64,000 nucleotides of DNA from CAZJLN01 sp964540765 (lineage in GTDB: Bacteria > Chloroflexota > Anaerolineae > Anaerolineales > Anaerolineaceae), in contig CAZINW010000006.1 in assembly GCA_964540765.1 (NCBI GenBank), forward strand, positions 1-64,000. Reading direction: 5' to 3'. Below, one piece after another: positions 9,222 to 17,089 of this stretch. The notes beneath the pieces are model-generated. The model was not told the origin of the DNA. It was given only the letters and a program-made list of their open reading frames with translations, and searched no databases. The position numbers and the translations under genes were made by a program. How positions within the stretch are numbered: position 1 is the stretch's first letter; each line of letters begins with the position of its first letter.

Positions 9222-11192
9222 TTATTTAACTCCTTGGGAATTCGATTTACTTAGACGGAAGGGCATAAATTTGCGCCCGCCGCCTGAAAAGAATTTGCTA
9301 AAAAACTCGTAATATTCCAACCTGAGGGTTTGGATGCTGACAATCATGCCTTCAAAGCCGATAATGAAGAGGTTGCCCAAGGCAATGACCAGCCAGTAGC
9401 CGAAACCCTTCGCAGGGCTGACCAGGTCTGCCAGGATAAAGATCACAGAACTGAGCCCGGCATGTGCCACGGCAAAGGCGCCCACGCGTACGTAAGAAAG
9501 CGAATTACTCAAAAAACTGATCAAAGTCTCGAAAAGTTCAAAGAAAGATTGGATCACATAAACGAAAGCGCCACCTTCCAAATAAGGTTTTTGCTTTGCA
9601 ATCAAGCGTTCAAAGAAACCTGAAAGGAAGATCATGCTGGCGCCAATAATGGCCGTCACCAAAAATATATATATTGAAATTGGAAAGTCTTTAACCAACA
9701 GACCCACCACAGCACCAAGCAGTGACCAGTACAGGATCAATCCTGCCAGACCTTTGCTGCTGAAGAAAAAATGAGCCCAATGGCGCTTATGGTAATCATT
9801 GATCAATGCCAGGATGTTGGCGACGGAGAGCAGCACTGCACCGCCGGCAAAAGTGACAATGAGCAGGTTCATGATATTGTCCATGGGACGCTGCCAGAGC
9901 GCTGGGAGCAGACCCTCCATGCCGAAGACGCTTCCGTAAAGAAAACCAAAAATCATGGCAACCAGACCACAGAGGAAGACCACTGAGCCCAGGCTTGAAT
10001 AATGGCGCAATATTTTGATTTTCTTTCCCATCATCAGCAGTCCTACAATTGCCAGGAAGAGCCCATGCCCGACATCCCCAAACATGGCACCAAAGAGAAG
10101 CGGGAAGGTAAAGGTCATCAATATGGTGGGATCCAGTTCGTTATATGCTGGCAGTCCATAGGTGGTGACGAGTTTTTGAAATCCTCTCAGAAAGGATCTG
10201 TTTTGAAGAACAATGGGTGTTTGCCGAACTTCTTTTTCACTGCTGGTATCCTTGATATCGATCAGGATATCCGGAGAAATTGCCCGAAGTTGATCTTCCA
10301 AGTCTTGCAGTCTGCTGCCTGGTAACCAGCCAGCCACTAGGTAACCATGCCGCAGCCTGCCGTAACGGGTCAGGGCTTCAGCCATCAAACGGCTGTAACG
10401 CACGTGCCAGTAGAGGTCTTGCAGGCGGCGGGCATGACTGGCGCGGATATCACTCACCTCATGATATGCAGCACCAACTTTTTCATTGAGCTGATCAATC
10501 TGTGATTTCAAGGTGGCGATGATTTCAGCCGGTGTCCCCTGGTATTCGTCCGGAAGGTCAATCCCCGTCAGGTATGCGCTGCGGGCAGCCCTTCTCAAGT
10601 AGTCCTTGTTTTGCCGGGTTCCAAACAAAAGGACAATAGCCTGACCATGTTCCTGTTTAAGGACAAGGAGGACATAGGGGATTTTTGCCATGCTGGTTTT
10701 GAACCGGTCAATTTTTTCAACTGGAATGATTCCAAGAATGGAATAAAGATAACGCCGGTTGCGGATCCTGTCAAAGGGTATATCCAAATCAGTCAGAGGC
10801 GTGATCAGGTTGATGTAGCTTTGCAGTTGCTCAATCTTTTTCTGCGCATCCGCAAGTTCACGAGAACTTTCCTGCACTTCCTGTTCCATTTGATCAGCAA
10901 ATGGTCTCAGTTGCCCGGGATCACTCACCATTTTGATCTTCTTTGCGGGAGGTTCCCCTTCATCGATCTTTAGAGATTGCAGCGTGGCTGCCAACTGTCT
11001 TTCCAGGCTGGCAAATTCATTGGCTTTTGCCTGCCAATCCATGCTTCGGGAAGCACCTTGTTCGGTATTAAGGTAGCTGATATCTCCCATCTGAAGGAAA
11101 CCTTCATCTGCCAACATCTCGGTAACCTTCCTGGCAAAGCGATCAGGCACCTCAATTTCAACTTCAGTCATATGTTGTGGAAGCCACTTCAT
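9222..11192 (-). CDS. atpI: V/A-type ATPase subunit I (a-subunit)
   Basis: Membrane stator subunit that provides the ion half-channels next to the K ring. 656 residues: a soluble N-terminal half with long coiled coils (about 80-120 and 215-250) that anchors the peripheral stalks, then about seven to eight membrane helices from about residue 370. The segment LSNSLSYVRVGAFAVAHAGLS contains the essential Arg of the channel and is strongly diagnostic. The start overlaps the stop of the subunit C gene by 4 bases. Confidence 0.95.
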   Translation of the reverse strand: MKWLPQHMTEVEIEVPDRFARKVTEMLADEGFLQMGDISYLNTEQGASRSMDWQAKANEFASLERQLAATLQSLKIDEGEPPAKKIKMVSDPGQLRPFADQMEQEVQESSRELADAQKKIEQLQSYINLITPLTDLDIPFDRIRNRRYLYSILGIIPVEKIDRFKTSMAKIPYVLLVLKQEHGQAIVLLFGTRQNKDYLRRAARSAYLTGIDLPDEYQGTPAEIIATLKSQIDQLNEKVGAAYHEVSDIRASHARRLQDLYWHVRYSRLMAEALTRYGRLRHGYLVAGWLPGSRLQDLEDQLRAISPDILIDIKDTSSEKEVRQTPIVLQNRSFLRGFQKLVTTYGLPAYNELDPTILMTFTFPLLFGAMFGDVGHGLFLAIVGLLMMGKKIKILRHYSSLGSVVFLCGLVAMIFGFLYGSVFGMEGLLPALWQRPMDNIMNLLIVTFAGGAVLLSVANILALINDYHKRHWAHFFFSSKGLAGLILYWSLLGAVVGLLVKDFPISIYIFLVTAIIGASMIFLSGFFERLIAKQKPYLEGGAFVYVIQSFFELFETLISFLSNSLSYVRVGAFAVAHAGLSSVIFILADLVSPAKGFGYWLVIALGNLFIIGFEGMIVSIQTLRLEYYEFFSKFFSGGGRKFMPFRLSKSNSQGVK

Positions 11193-12286
11193 TTCATTAT
11201 TTCCTGAGGTTTTTTACTGCTGCTCATGTTGATCTCATTGATCAAATAAGGCGCGTAGCTTTCTTGCTGTATGCCGAGCGATTTTGCTTCTATCAGAAGG
11301 GTCAGATCCTGGATTTCAATTTCCAGCAAAAATATATATGCCAACAAAAAACCGATATTAAAGGTTGAGCCAACAAAGGCAGATTTGCAGGTAGAGAGGA
11401 ACATGCGTGTTAACTGGATTTCGATCAATGGCAATTTCTGAGTTACTTCGCCATCCAGGTTGATAGTCTGCGCCATCTTGGGATAGGCATTCAGCAGCAA
11501 CTCAGGGAGTTCTTTGCCTGCTGCAATGGAGCGGATGACAGTATCGTTGATCTTATAGCCAAATGGCAGTGTGTAGTTAATGATCTCTTCTTCAGAGAGG
11601 TGATGATAGAGGCGGTAACGCGCTGCCCAGGTCAGGTTGTTGCGGTCGATGATCAGTCCAATGATTTTTTTGGCAATCTCTTTATCCTGGTGTGGGAGTG
11701 CATTGACCTGCTGCCAGACCACCTGCCAGTAATTTAAATCCAGTGCCACCTCAAGCGGAAAGAGTGAATTTTCAGAGCGATAACGCTCCATGGCAAGGGA
11801 AAGAACGCGATGGTAGGGAGTATGGCGGATAATTTCAACGGCACTGGCGATATCACCTGCCCTCACCATGTTTTCAAAGGGCAGGGTTGGAAAGCTTTCC
11901 ATGGGGAAAAGCATATAACGAATTTTTTCCCAACTTTCACCAATTTCAATACCGCGCAGTACGGCTTTGAGATTATCAACTTCATACAGCAGGAATAGTT
12001 GCCTGAGTAGGGGTTGTGCAAACTCAGGGGCATTTTTAATGATAACGCCAAAAGCATATGCCAATTTTTTTCGGATTTCATACGAAGCACGGCGGGTGGA
12101 GAGATCGCCTTCCTTAACACTTGTCAGGTAGCTTGCATAATCGGTTTCTTTTAAGGTCCCCAGCAGACTGCCCAGGTCAGAGCAGGCATTCAGGCGGGCA
12201 AAGGTGGAAGGTTGAAGCAATTTGCCGATCATCCCGCGCACCCGTGCATTCACATTGGCATAAGCAAGAACGCTAGAATTAATCAT
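11189..12286 (-). CDS. atpC: V/A-type ATPase subunit C (AC39 type)
   Basis: Subunit C (AC39/d family) is the funnel that couples the K ring to the D/F shaft. The frame is open upstream to 12385, but the sequence there overlaps the preceding gene. The ATG at 12286 (MINSSVLAYANVNARVRGM) matches the family N-terminus YaxaNaRvR, giving 365 residues, a normal size. The three repeated helical domains expected for the family are supported by motifs such as LFLLYEVDNLKAVLRG and DRNNLTWAARYRLY. The start overlaps the end of the upstream gene by 8 bases. Placing C before I differs from the order in Thermus, where C follows E. Confidence 0.92.
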   Translation of the reverse strand: MINSSVLAYANVNARVRGMIGKLLQPSTFARLNACSDLGSLLGTLKETDYASYLTSVKEGDLSTRRASYEIRKKLAYAFGVIIKNAPEFAQPLLRQLFLLYEVDNLKAVLRGIEIGESWEKIRYMLFPMESFPTLPFENMVRAGDIASAVEIIRHTPYHRVLSLAMERYRSENSLFPLEVALDLNYWQVVWQQVNALPHQDKEIAKKIIGLIIDRNNLTWAARYRLYHHLSEEEIINYTLPFGYKINDTVIRSIAAGKELPELLLNAYPKMAQTINLDGEVTQKLPLIEIQLTRMFLSTCKSAFVGSTFNIGFLLAYIFLLEIEIQDLTLLIEAKSLGIQQESYAPYLINEINMSSSKKPQEIMK

Positions 12287-12602
12287 GGTCTTTCGGCTTT
12301 CCCAAGAGGCTCCCGATAACGTAATCAATCGCCTGCGTCTTGTTGGCAGCGGCGAGGGCTTCTTTTTGCTGCACTTCTTGTGCATTCTCCTTCAGCATTC
12401 CATCAAATATTTGCGGATCGATGGATTGCTCAATCATTCTGGCGGCTTCAGCATTGGCTTCTTCTCTAGCCTGATCCAGCAGGCTTCTCACCCTGGCTTC
12501 AGCCTGGGCAGGCAGAATGCTGGCTTCGAGGGCTGCCTGATCATAAGCTGCCTGTGCTTTCTCTTCAACTGTTAAAATCTTCTTCAAATGCTCTTCGTTC
12601 AC
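12279..12602 (-). CDS. V/A-type ATPase subunit G/H-like peripheral-stalk protein
   Basis: First gene of the operon. 107 residues, mostly one Ala/Glu/Gln-rich amphipathic helix (about 5-85), as expected for the G/H partner of subunit E in the peripheral stalk. The start is a GTG at 12602, placed 8 bases after AGGAA; an ATG just upstream runs straight into TGA and is excluded. Sequence similarity in this family is always weak, so the call relies on position, size and helix pattern. Confidence 0.78.
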   Translation of the reverse strand: MNEEHLKKILTVEEKAQAAYDQAALEASILPAQAEARVRSLLDQAREEANAEAARMIEQSIDPQIFDGMLKENAQEVQQKEALAAANKTQAIDYVIGSLLGKPKDHD

Positions 12603-12673
12603 ATGACTGTTCCTGTAAGCTATAAAAAGCAGCGCGGAACTGCTGTTTAGGCTTGCTAAAAAAGTTCGTCAGT

Positions 12674-12725
12674 ATGGGAACCTGCCAGTGATTCTTCTGG
12701 CTGTTTCCAATCCTCTTGTTCCCAT
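12674..12725 (-). promoter_or_regulatory. Structured 5' leader of the ATPase operon
   Basis: Between the promoter at 12750-12778 and the first start codon lies a leader of about 140 bases. It holds two nested inverted repeats: GTTCCCAT (12718-12725) pairing with ATGGGAAC (12674-12681), enclosing GCCAG/CTGGC (12684-12688 with 12697-12701). A further small hairpin AGCAG/CTGCT lies nearer the gene (about 12628-12646). Function is unknown; it may affect mRNA stability or translation. Confidence 0.35.
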
Positions 12726-12749
12726 CAAAATTGATGGATATTCGACCTG

Positions 12750-12778
12750 ATTATAGTACAGTTTACTTAAATGTTGAA
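12750..12778 (-). promoter_or_regulatory. Promoter of the V/A-ATPase operon
   Basis: On the minus strand a perfect TATAAT (12750-12755) is preceded by a 17-base spacer and a weak -35 TTCAAC (12773-12778). It is the only good promoter upstream of the nine genes. Confidence 0.55.
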
Positions 12779-12780
12779 AT

Positions 12781-12808
12781 AGTATCAAAAGCTTAGTATC
12801 AAAAGCTT
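12781..12808. repeat. 14-bp tandem duplication with AT-rich hairpin
   Basis: AGTATCAAAAGCTT at 12781-12794 is repeated exactly at 12795-12808. The repeat also makes an inverted pair AAAAGCTT/AAGCTTTT (12787-12794 with 12803-12810) followed by T on the plus strand. It lies between the stop of the HD gene and the ATPase promoter and may act as a weak terminator. Confidence 0.5.
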
Positions 12809-12827
12809 TTTGGGGAATTGTATAAGA

Positions 12828-13424
12828 TCAACTCAGCAGCCCTCTTTCAGCGGCATCCCCGATCATTTTTTGAGCCTCCTGCCACAGCGTTTCCGAGCCA
12901 TCTGCGATGATATGGTTGATTTCAAGCATGCGAGCTTTGCTAATGCCGTGTTCCAGCCAGGATTTCCCACCGCTCTCATAGTTGGCAAACATGGGCATAA
13001 AACGGTCGATCGCTTTGGCAAAACGAGCTTCGGCGGTTTGTCTGGCTTCAAATTCGAGCCAGCATGCCAGCAAGTCAGACCCCTGTCCTTCCGGCAGCAT
13101 GCCAAAGAGGTTGTGGGCAGCCGCCAGTTCCCGCTCCTCCTGATCTGCAGCGGCTGAGGGATCGTAAATGTAGGTGTCACCGGCTTCAACCTCAATCACG
13201 TCATGGATCAGCAACATCTTGCCCACCCTGCAGATATCCACAGGCTGATTGGCGTGCTCCTGGAGGATGAAAGCGGTCAAGGCGGCATGCCAGGAATGTT
13301 CGGCGGTATTTTCTGCGCGCGAACCATCCATCAAGTAATTTCGCCTGATCACCTGCTTGAGTCTGTCAACCTCGCGGACAAACTCAAGCTGATTTTGCAG
13401 ATCAGTCTCGTAATTCATCAACAC
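12828..13424 (-). CDS. HD-domain metal-dependent phosphohydrolase (YfbR/HDDC2-like)
   Basis: Predicted cytoplasmic nucleotidase of the HD_3 group, whose characterised members (E. coli YfbR, human HDDC2) remove phosphate from deoxynucleoside 5'-monophosphates. 198 residues with the metal-binding residues in order: AEHSWH (H of the first motif), IHDVIEVEAGD (HD plus downstream acidic residues) and AKAIDRFMP (distal Asp). Starts GTG at 13424 or ATG at 13418 are both possible; the ATG is more likely. It stands between the ATPase promoter and an oxidoreductase on the same strand, 93 bases downstream of the latter, so co-transcription with it is possible. The substrate is inferred from family only. 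Confidence 0.85.
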   Translation of the reverse strand: MLMNYETDLQNQLEFVREVDRLKQVIRRNYLMDGSRAENTAEHSWHAALTAFILQEHANQPVDICRVGKMLLIHDVIEVEAGDTYIYDPSAAADQEERELAAAHNLFGMLPEGQGSDLLACWLEFEARQTAEARFAKAIDRFMPMFANYESGGKSWLEHGISKARMLEINHIIADGSETLWQEAQKMIGDAAERGLLS

Positions 13425-13517
13425 TTTCTTCTGAATGTTCCAGTTCGGATCAAGTTCCAGGCGTGCTTCGGAGAGTCATTCAAGAGGATGACCGGCTGGA
13501 TGTATTCTGTTAATTTT

Positions 13518-14651
13518 TCAGTCTACTGGTTCTTTTCCGGGCTCTGAACTATCCATCTCCTTGACCTCTTCGATCACAGGTTCAGCAACCTCTTTAACTT
13601 CTTCCATGACCGGTTCGCTGATCAGGGTTTCGACAGCGGGTGTGGTCACCGGCAAAGTATCCAAGTGGATCAATGCGCCCTGTGCATGGGCAGATCTAAC
13701 CAACGCATCGATCACCTTCATGTTGGCGATGGCATTGCTTATGGGGAAGCGGGGCTGATCTTTACCAGACACGACCCGGTTGAAATGATCGACCATAAGC
13801 TTGTATTCGTCTTTGCGCCAAAACCGTATGGTTTTCGTCGCTTCCGCCGTGGTTAAAATTGCCTTTGTAGACTTTCTCAAGCTGATAAAGGGATTGATGA
13901 TATCCAGGCTGCCTTGATTGCCGGCGATATGGCATAACTGCCTGGAGAAGGCATTGAAGGAGACTTCGAATTGGGCATAGATATTATCGCCAAAGTCCAG
14001 CGTGGCTGCCATTTGCAGGTCAATGCCGGTGTTGCCCTCGTAGTACTGCGCTTGGACGGAGATGGGTTCACGCCCGGTAAACTGCCGGCTGATGTCGATG
14101 CAGTAACAGCCGACGTCCATGAGCGCACCACCGCCAAATTCCAGCACGAGGCGAATGTCGTTCGGGTTGGTGATATTGTAGGTAAACGCGGTATGAATGA
14201 AGCGCAGATTTCCCAGCGTGCCATCTTCAACCAGCTTGAGCAAGCGGGCAAAGCGGGGATGATAGCGATACATGAAGCCTTCCATCAGGACAACCTGCTT
14301 TTCCTCAGCCATCGCCACCATTTCACGGGCTTCCTGCTCATTCAAACCGATCGGCTTTTCACAAAGCACATGTTTTCCGGCTTTCATGGCTTCGATCGTC
14401 CAATGTTTATGCTGATCATTTGGCAGCGGGATGTAAACTGCCTGGATGGCAGCATCCTGAAGCAGCTCTTCATAGCTGCCGTACGCATTGGGAATGGCGT
14501 TGAGCTGGGCAAATTCCTGCGCTTTGGTCAGCGAGCGGCTGGCAACGGCATGGAGTTCGTTATGTCGTGAGGCTTTGATGGCAGGAATAAGCGCTTTTTG
14601 AGCAATATTTGCTGTTCCAAGAATTCCCCATTTCAGGTTATGTTTTTTCAT
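13518..14651 (-). CDS. Gfo/Idh/MocA-family NAD(P)-dependent oxidoreductase
   Basis: NAD(P)-binding dehydrogenase acting on a sugar, inositol or similar polyol; substrate not predictable. N-terminal Rossmann fold begins KWGILGTANIAQKALIPAI; the family motif CEKPIGLN (Glu-Lys-Pro, Lys in catalysis/cofactor binding) lies near residue 97; the C-terminal alpha/beta domain includes GGGALMDVGCYCID, where the family usually has the substrate-binding D...H/Y pair. A clear Shine-Dalgarno AGAGGAG precedes the ATG at 14651. The last about 45 residues are unusual: a repetitive acidic tail (VMEEVKE, VIEEVKE) not expected in this family. The tail could be a recent extension or a low-complexity interaction segment. 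Confidence 0.88.
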   Translation of the reverse strand: MKKHNLKWGILGTANIAQKALIPAIKASRHNELHAVASRSLTKAQEFAQLNAIPNAYGSYEELLQDAAIQAVYIPLPNDQHKHWTIEAMKAGKHVLCEKPIGLNEQEAREMVAMAEEKQVVLMEGFMYRYHPRFARLLKLVEDGTLGNLRFIHTAFTYNITNPNDIRLVLEFGGGALMDVGCYCIDISRQFTGREPISVQAQYYEGNTGIDLQMAATLDFGDNIYAQFEVSFNAFSRQLCHIAGNQGSLDIINPFISLRKSTKAILTTAEATKTIRFWRKDEYKLMVDHFNRVVSGKDQPRFPISNAIANMKVIDALVRSAHAQGALIHLDTLPVTTPAVETLISEPVMEEVKEVAEPVIEEVKEMDSSEPGKEPVD

Positions 14652-14725
14652 TATCTCCTCTTTTCACTTAAAAAATGTTATGATTAAAGTGTTCGTATAT
14701 CCACTAATAAAAAGGAAGGTAAAAA

Positions 14726-15361
14726 ATGAAAAGGTTGATTTTTCTAATTATAACAGTGATTTTGCTTACTTCAACAATTTCCTGTAGTGTTGTAACCGAG
14801 ACGCCTGAACCTTCACCCACACAGCCGCTTTCCACCAAAACACCCACGGCTGAGCCAACCCCGGCACGCACAGCGTTGGAAACAGCAGATGTCATCATCA
14901 AGGCATTGAAGGCAAAAGACATGGAGACGGTGGCTGCCTTTGTGCACCCGCAATGGGGTTTGCGATTCACACCCTATCCTTTTGTGCGGGATGGGGATCG
15001 CGTCTTCAGCGCCCAGGCTGTACCCGCGCTGTTTGAAGATGAAACCATCTACACCTGGGGCACCTTTGATGGCAGCGGTGAATCGATTGAAATGACCTTC
15101 AGTGAATATTACGACCGCTTTGTCTACAGCCAGGACTTTGCCACGCCGGAAGTCATCGGGCTCAACAAAGAGATCGGGCATGGCAATTCGATCAACAATA
15201 TTCCCAAATACTATCCTGGGGCTGAATATGTGGAATACCATTTCACAGGCTTTGACCCACAGTATGAGGGCATGGACTGGCAAAGCCTGCGCCTGGTCCT
15301 CAAGCAGGAAAACGGGATTTACTACCTGGTTGGCATTGTGCATGCTGAGTGGACAATTTAA
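14726..15361 (+). CDS. Lipoprotein of unknown function
   Basis: The N-terminus is a lipoprotein signal peptide: basic KR, hydrophobic stretch, and lipobox TISC with Cys at residue 20. A Thr/Pro-rich linker follows, then a globular domain of about 165 residues with mixed alpha/beta character and conserved-looking HPQWGLRFTPYPFV and YYLVGIVHAEWTI ends. This resembles small secreted domains found repeatedly in Anaerolineae, but I recognise no named family. Good ribosome binding site AAGGAAGG upstream. Divergent from the oxidoreductase gene. Surface-exposed location is inferred from the lipobox. Confidence 0.75.
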   Translation: MKRLIFLIITVILLTSTISCSVVTETPEPSPTQPLSTKTPTAEPTPARTALETADVIIKALKAKDMETVAAFVHPQWGLRFTPYPFVRDGDRVFSAQAVPALFEDETIYTWGTFDGSGESIEMTFSEYYDRFVYSQDFATPEVIGLNKEIGHGNSINNIPKYYPGAEYVEYHFTGFDPQYEGMDWQSLRLVLKQENGIYYLVGIVHAEWTI

Positions 15362-15557
15362 ATTGTTACCTGGCAATTTGCGCATTATAATAATACTTCG
15401 ATGAAAAAAGATGAATTTCTAGTATCATTCAGCGATCATTTCTTTTGAAGTTCCAACAAGGGGAAGCGTAAGTTGGACTGAATAACTGATCGGTTGTTCA
15501 GTTGCAGTGATCCCACCCCCCAGTCACCCCACCCACCAAAAATAATGAGGAGAAAAA

Positions 15558-16511
15558 ATGCGTAGTTTTTTAGGTCGAGACATTCTGTCTCTCAAGGATT
15601 TTGAACGTAATGAGTTTTTCAGAGTTTTTGAAATAGCCAAAGAATTGGAGCCAATAGCCCGCTCAAGGCGTAATTCTGATCTGCTGTCTGAAAAAACCCT
15701 GGTCACCGCCTTCTATCAACCCAGCACGCGCACGCGCCTGGCACATGAAGCTGCCATGCACCGCCTTGGCGGGCATGTCACCGGCTTTTCGGATGCAAAG
15801 ATGACCCGAGCTGGTGATTTTTACCAGGAATCGATCAAGGACACCGTCAAGATGCTGGAATACTATGGCGATGTGATCGTGATGCGCCACTTTCAACAGG
15901 GCGCCCCCCAAGAAGCGGCAAAATGGGCATCCATCCCGATCATCAATGGCGGTGATGGCTGGGGAGAACACCCTACCCAGATATTGACCGATCTCTATAC
16001 AGTCTTGCAGGAAAAAGGACGTCTTGACGGTCTCAAATGGCTGGCAGTTGGTGATATGCGCATGCGCACCATGCATTCACTCGCATACGGTCTCACCCAG
16101 TTTGACTGCCCAATCACCTTTGTGGCGCCGCCTGACATGTCGCTCACGCCGGAATTTAAAGAAGAACTCAAGCAGTACAGCCTGGATTTCAAAGAGGCTG
16201 AACATGTGGAACAGGCAATTGCTGAGGCAGATGTGATCCTTGTTGAGCCGGTCGTGCAGCCTGACTATACCAAGTCCCGCGATGAACGTGGTAAAGAGGT
16301 CAGCCTGACCCCCGCCAATTACAAGATCACGCGCGAGTTACTTGCGTCCAAAGCGAAATCTGACGCAATCCTGCTGCACTCACTGCCCCGCATGGATGAG
16401 ATCCCCAATGACGTGGATATCACCAGGTGGTCACGCTACTGGCAGGAAGCCTTCAATGGCGTCGTCATGCGCATGGCATTGCTGGCACTTGTCTTGGGAA
16501 AGATGGAATAG
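15558..16511 (+). CDS. Divergent aspartate carbamoyltransferase-family protein
   Basis: Transcarbamylase fold, 317 residues. Carbamoyl-phosphate-binding residues are kept: STRTR at 56-60, an Arg in VMRHF, HPTQ in GWGEHPTQILTDL, RTMHSL, and SLPRMDEI (ATCase HPLPRVDEI). Residues that bind aspartate in true PyrB are not: the K-G-E-S/T loop is replaced by TRAGDFYQES, and the TRxQxER segment reads QPDYTKSRDE. It is therefore probably a paralogue with another amino acceptor, although a lineage-specific PyrB cannot be excluded. No pyrimidine or arginine genes are adjacent; a second carbamoyltransferase follows 578 bases later in the same direction. Strong Shine-Dalgarno GAGGAG. Confidence 0.8.
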   Translation: MRSFLGRDILSLKDFERNEFFRVFEIAKELEPIARSRRNSDLLSEKTLVTAFYQPSTRTRLAHEAAMHRLGGHVTGFSDAKMTRAGDFYQESIKDTVKMLEYYGDVIVMRHFQQGAPQEAAKWASIPIINGGDGWGEHPTQILTDLYTVLQEKGRLDGLKWLAVGDMRMRTMHSLAYGLTQFDCPITFVAPPDMSLTPEFKEELKQYSLDFKEAEHVEQAIAEADVILVEPVVQPDYTKSRDERGKEVSLTPANYKITRELLASKAKSDAILLHSLPRMDEIPNDVDITRWSRYWQEAFNGVVMRMALLALVLGKME

Positions 16512-16512
16512 A

Positions 16513-16561
16513 AAAGTTGCTAGTCGAAAATCGAAAGATACTGGTTGGATAGTCACGAATC
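16513..16561. repeat. Degenerate period-7 repeat, locus A
   Basis: Units of the TAGTCGA/AAATCGA type between the first carbamoyltransferase and the four-helix-bundle gene. This is the weakest of five sites in the window with the same heptamer pattern (see 17041, 33007, 34517 and 35081). Confidence 0.5.
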
Positions 16562-16599
16562 GCAAGGCAAAATGCGAATTTTGTTTTGAATAAATTGAT

Positions 16600-17042
16600 A
16601 TGGCTAACATACTTAACTTCGAAGACCTTATCGCATGGCAGAAAGCAAGAGCCTTGGCTGGATTAGTCTATTCATTCACACGCAAAGAGAAATTTTCGAA
16701 AGATTATGGATTGAGAGACCAAATCCAAAGGGCCGCAGGTTCTGTCATGCATAACCTGGCAGAAGGTTTTGAATCAAGTTCAGATGCGGAAAATCCAGGT
16801 ATTTTACGATAGCCCGCCAGTCTGCCAGTGAGGTTCAATCCAAGTTGCAGCTGGCATTGGACGTAAAATATATCACACAGGATGAGTTGAGAACAGCTTA
16901 TGACCTGGCAGTTGAGGTCAAGCGCATGATTAACAGCCTGATCAAATACCTGAAGAAGGGTAAATCCATTGCGGAAATTTGCAATGAATATGTCATATTT
17001 GATGAACAGACTGGACGATTGAAAGGAATGAGTTTTCTTTGA
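16600..17042 (+). pseudogene. Frameshifted four-helix-bundle protein (23S rRNA IVP family)
   Basis: Two frames together give one member of the four-helix-bundle family (TIGR02436; encoded in 23S rRNA intervening sequences and elsewhere). The first part (16600-16812) contains DLIAWQKARALAGLVYSFT and RAAGSVMHNLAEGFE; it stops just after AENPGILR. The second part continues in another frame with YFTIARQSASEVQSKL and LALDVKYITQDEL. One extra A in the run GAAAA near 16789-16793 would rejoin them as DAEKSRYFTIARQS. It is thus a one-base deletion, or a sequencing error in a homopolymer. Heptamer repeats flank the gene on both sides. Function of the intact family is unknown. Base composition is more AT-rich than that of the carbamoyltransferase genes around it. 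Confidence 0.85.
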
Positions 17043-17073
17043 CTAGAGACTAGCGACTAAAGACTAGTGACTT
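17041..17073. repeat. Period-7 repeat array, locus B
   Basis: Four consecutive heptamers: GACTAGA GACTAGC GACTAAA GACTAGT, then GACTTA. Lies directly after the four-helix-bundle remnant and before the Shine-Dalgarno of the next gene. Confidence 0.8.
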
Positions 17074-17089
17074 ATTTTAGGAGATAATT

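Noticed and set aside
12787..12810. Intrinsic terminator for the HD-domain gene
   Set aside because: On the minus strand the hairpin is not followed by a T-run; only the plus-strand direction has one.
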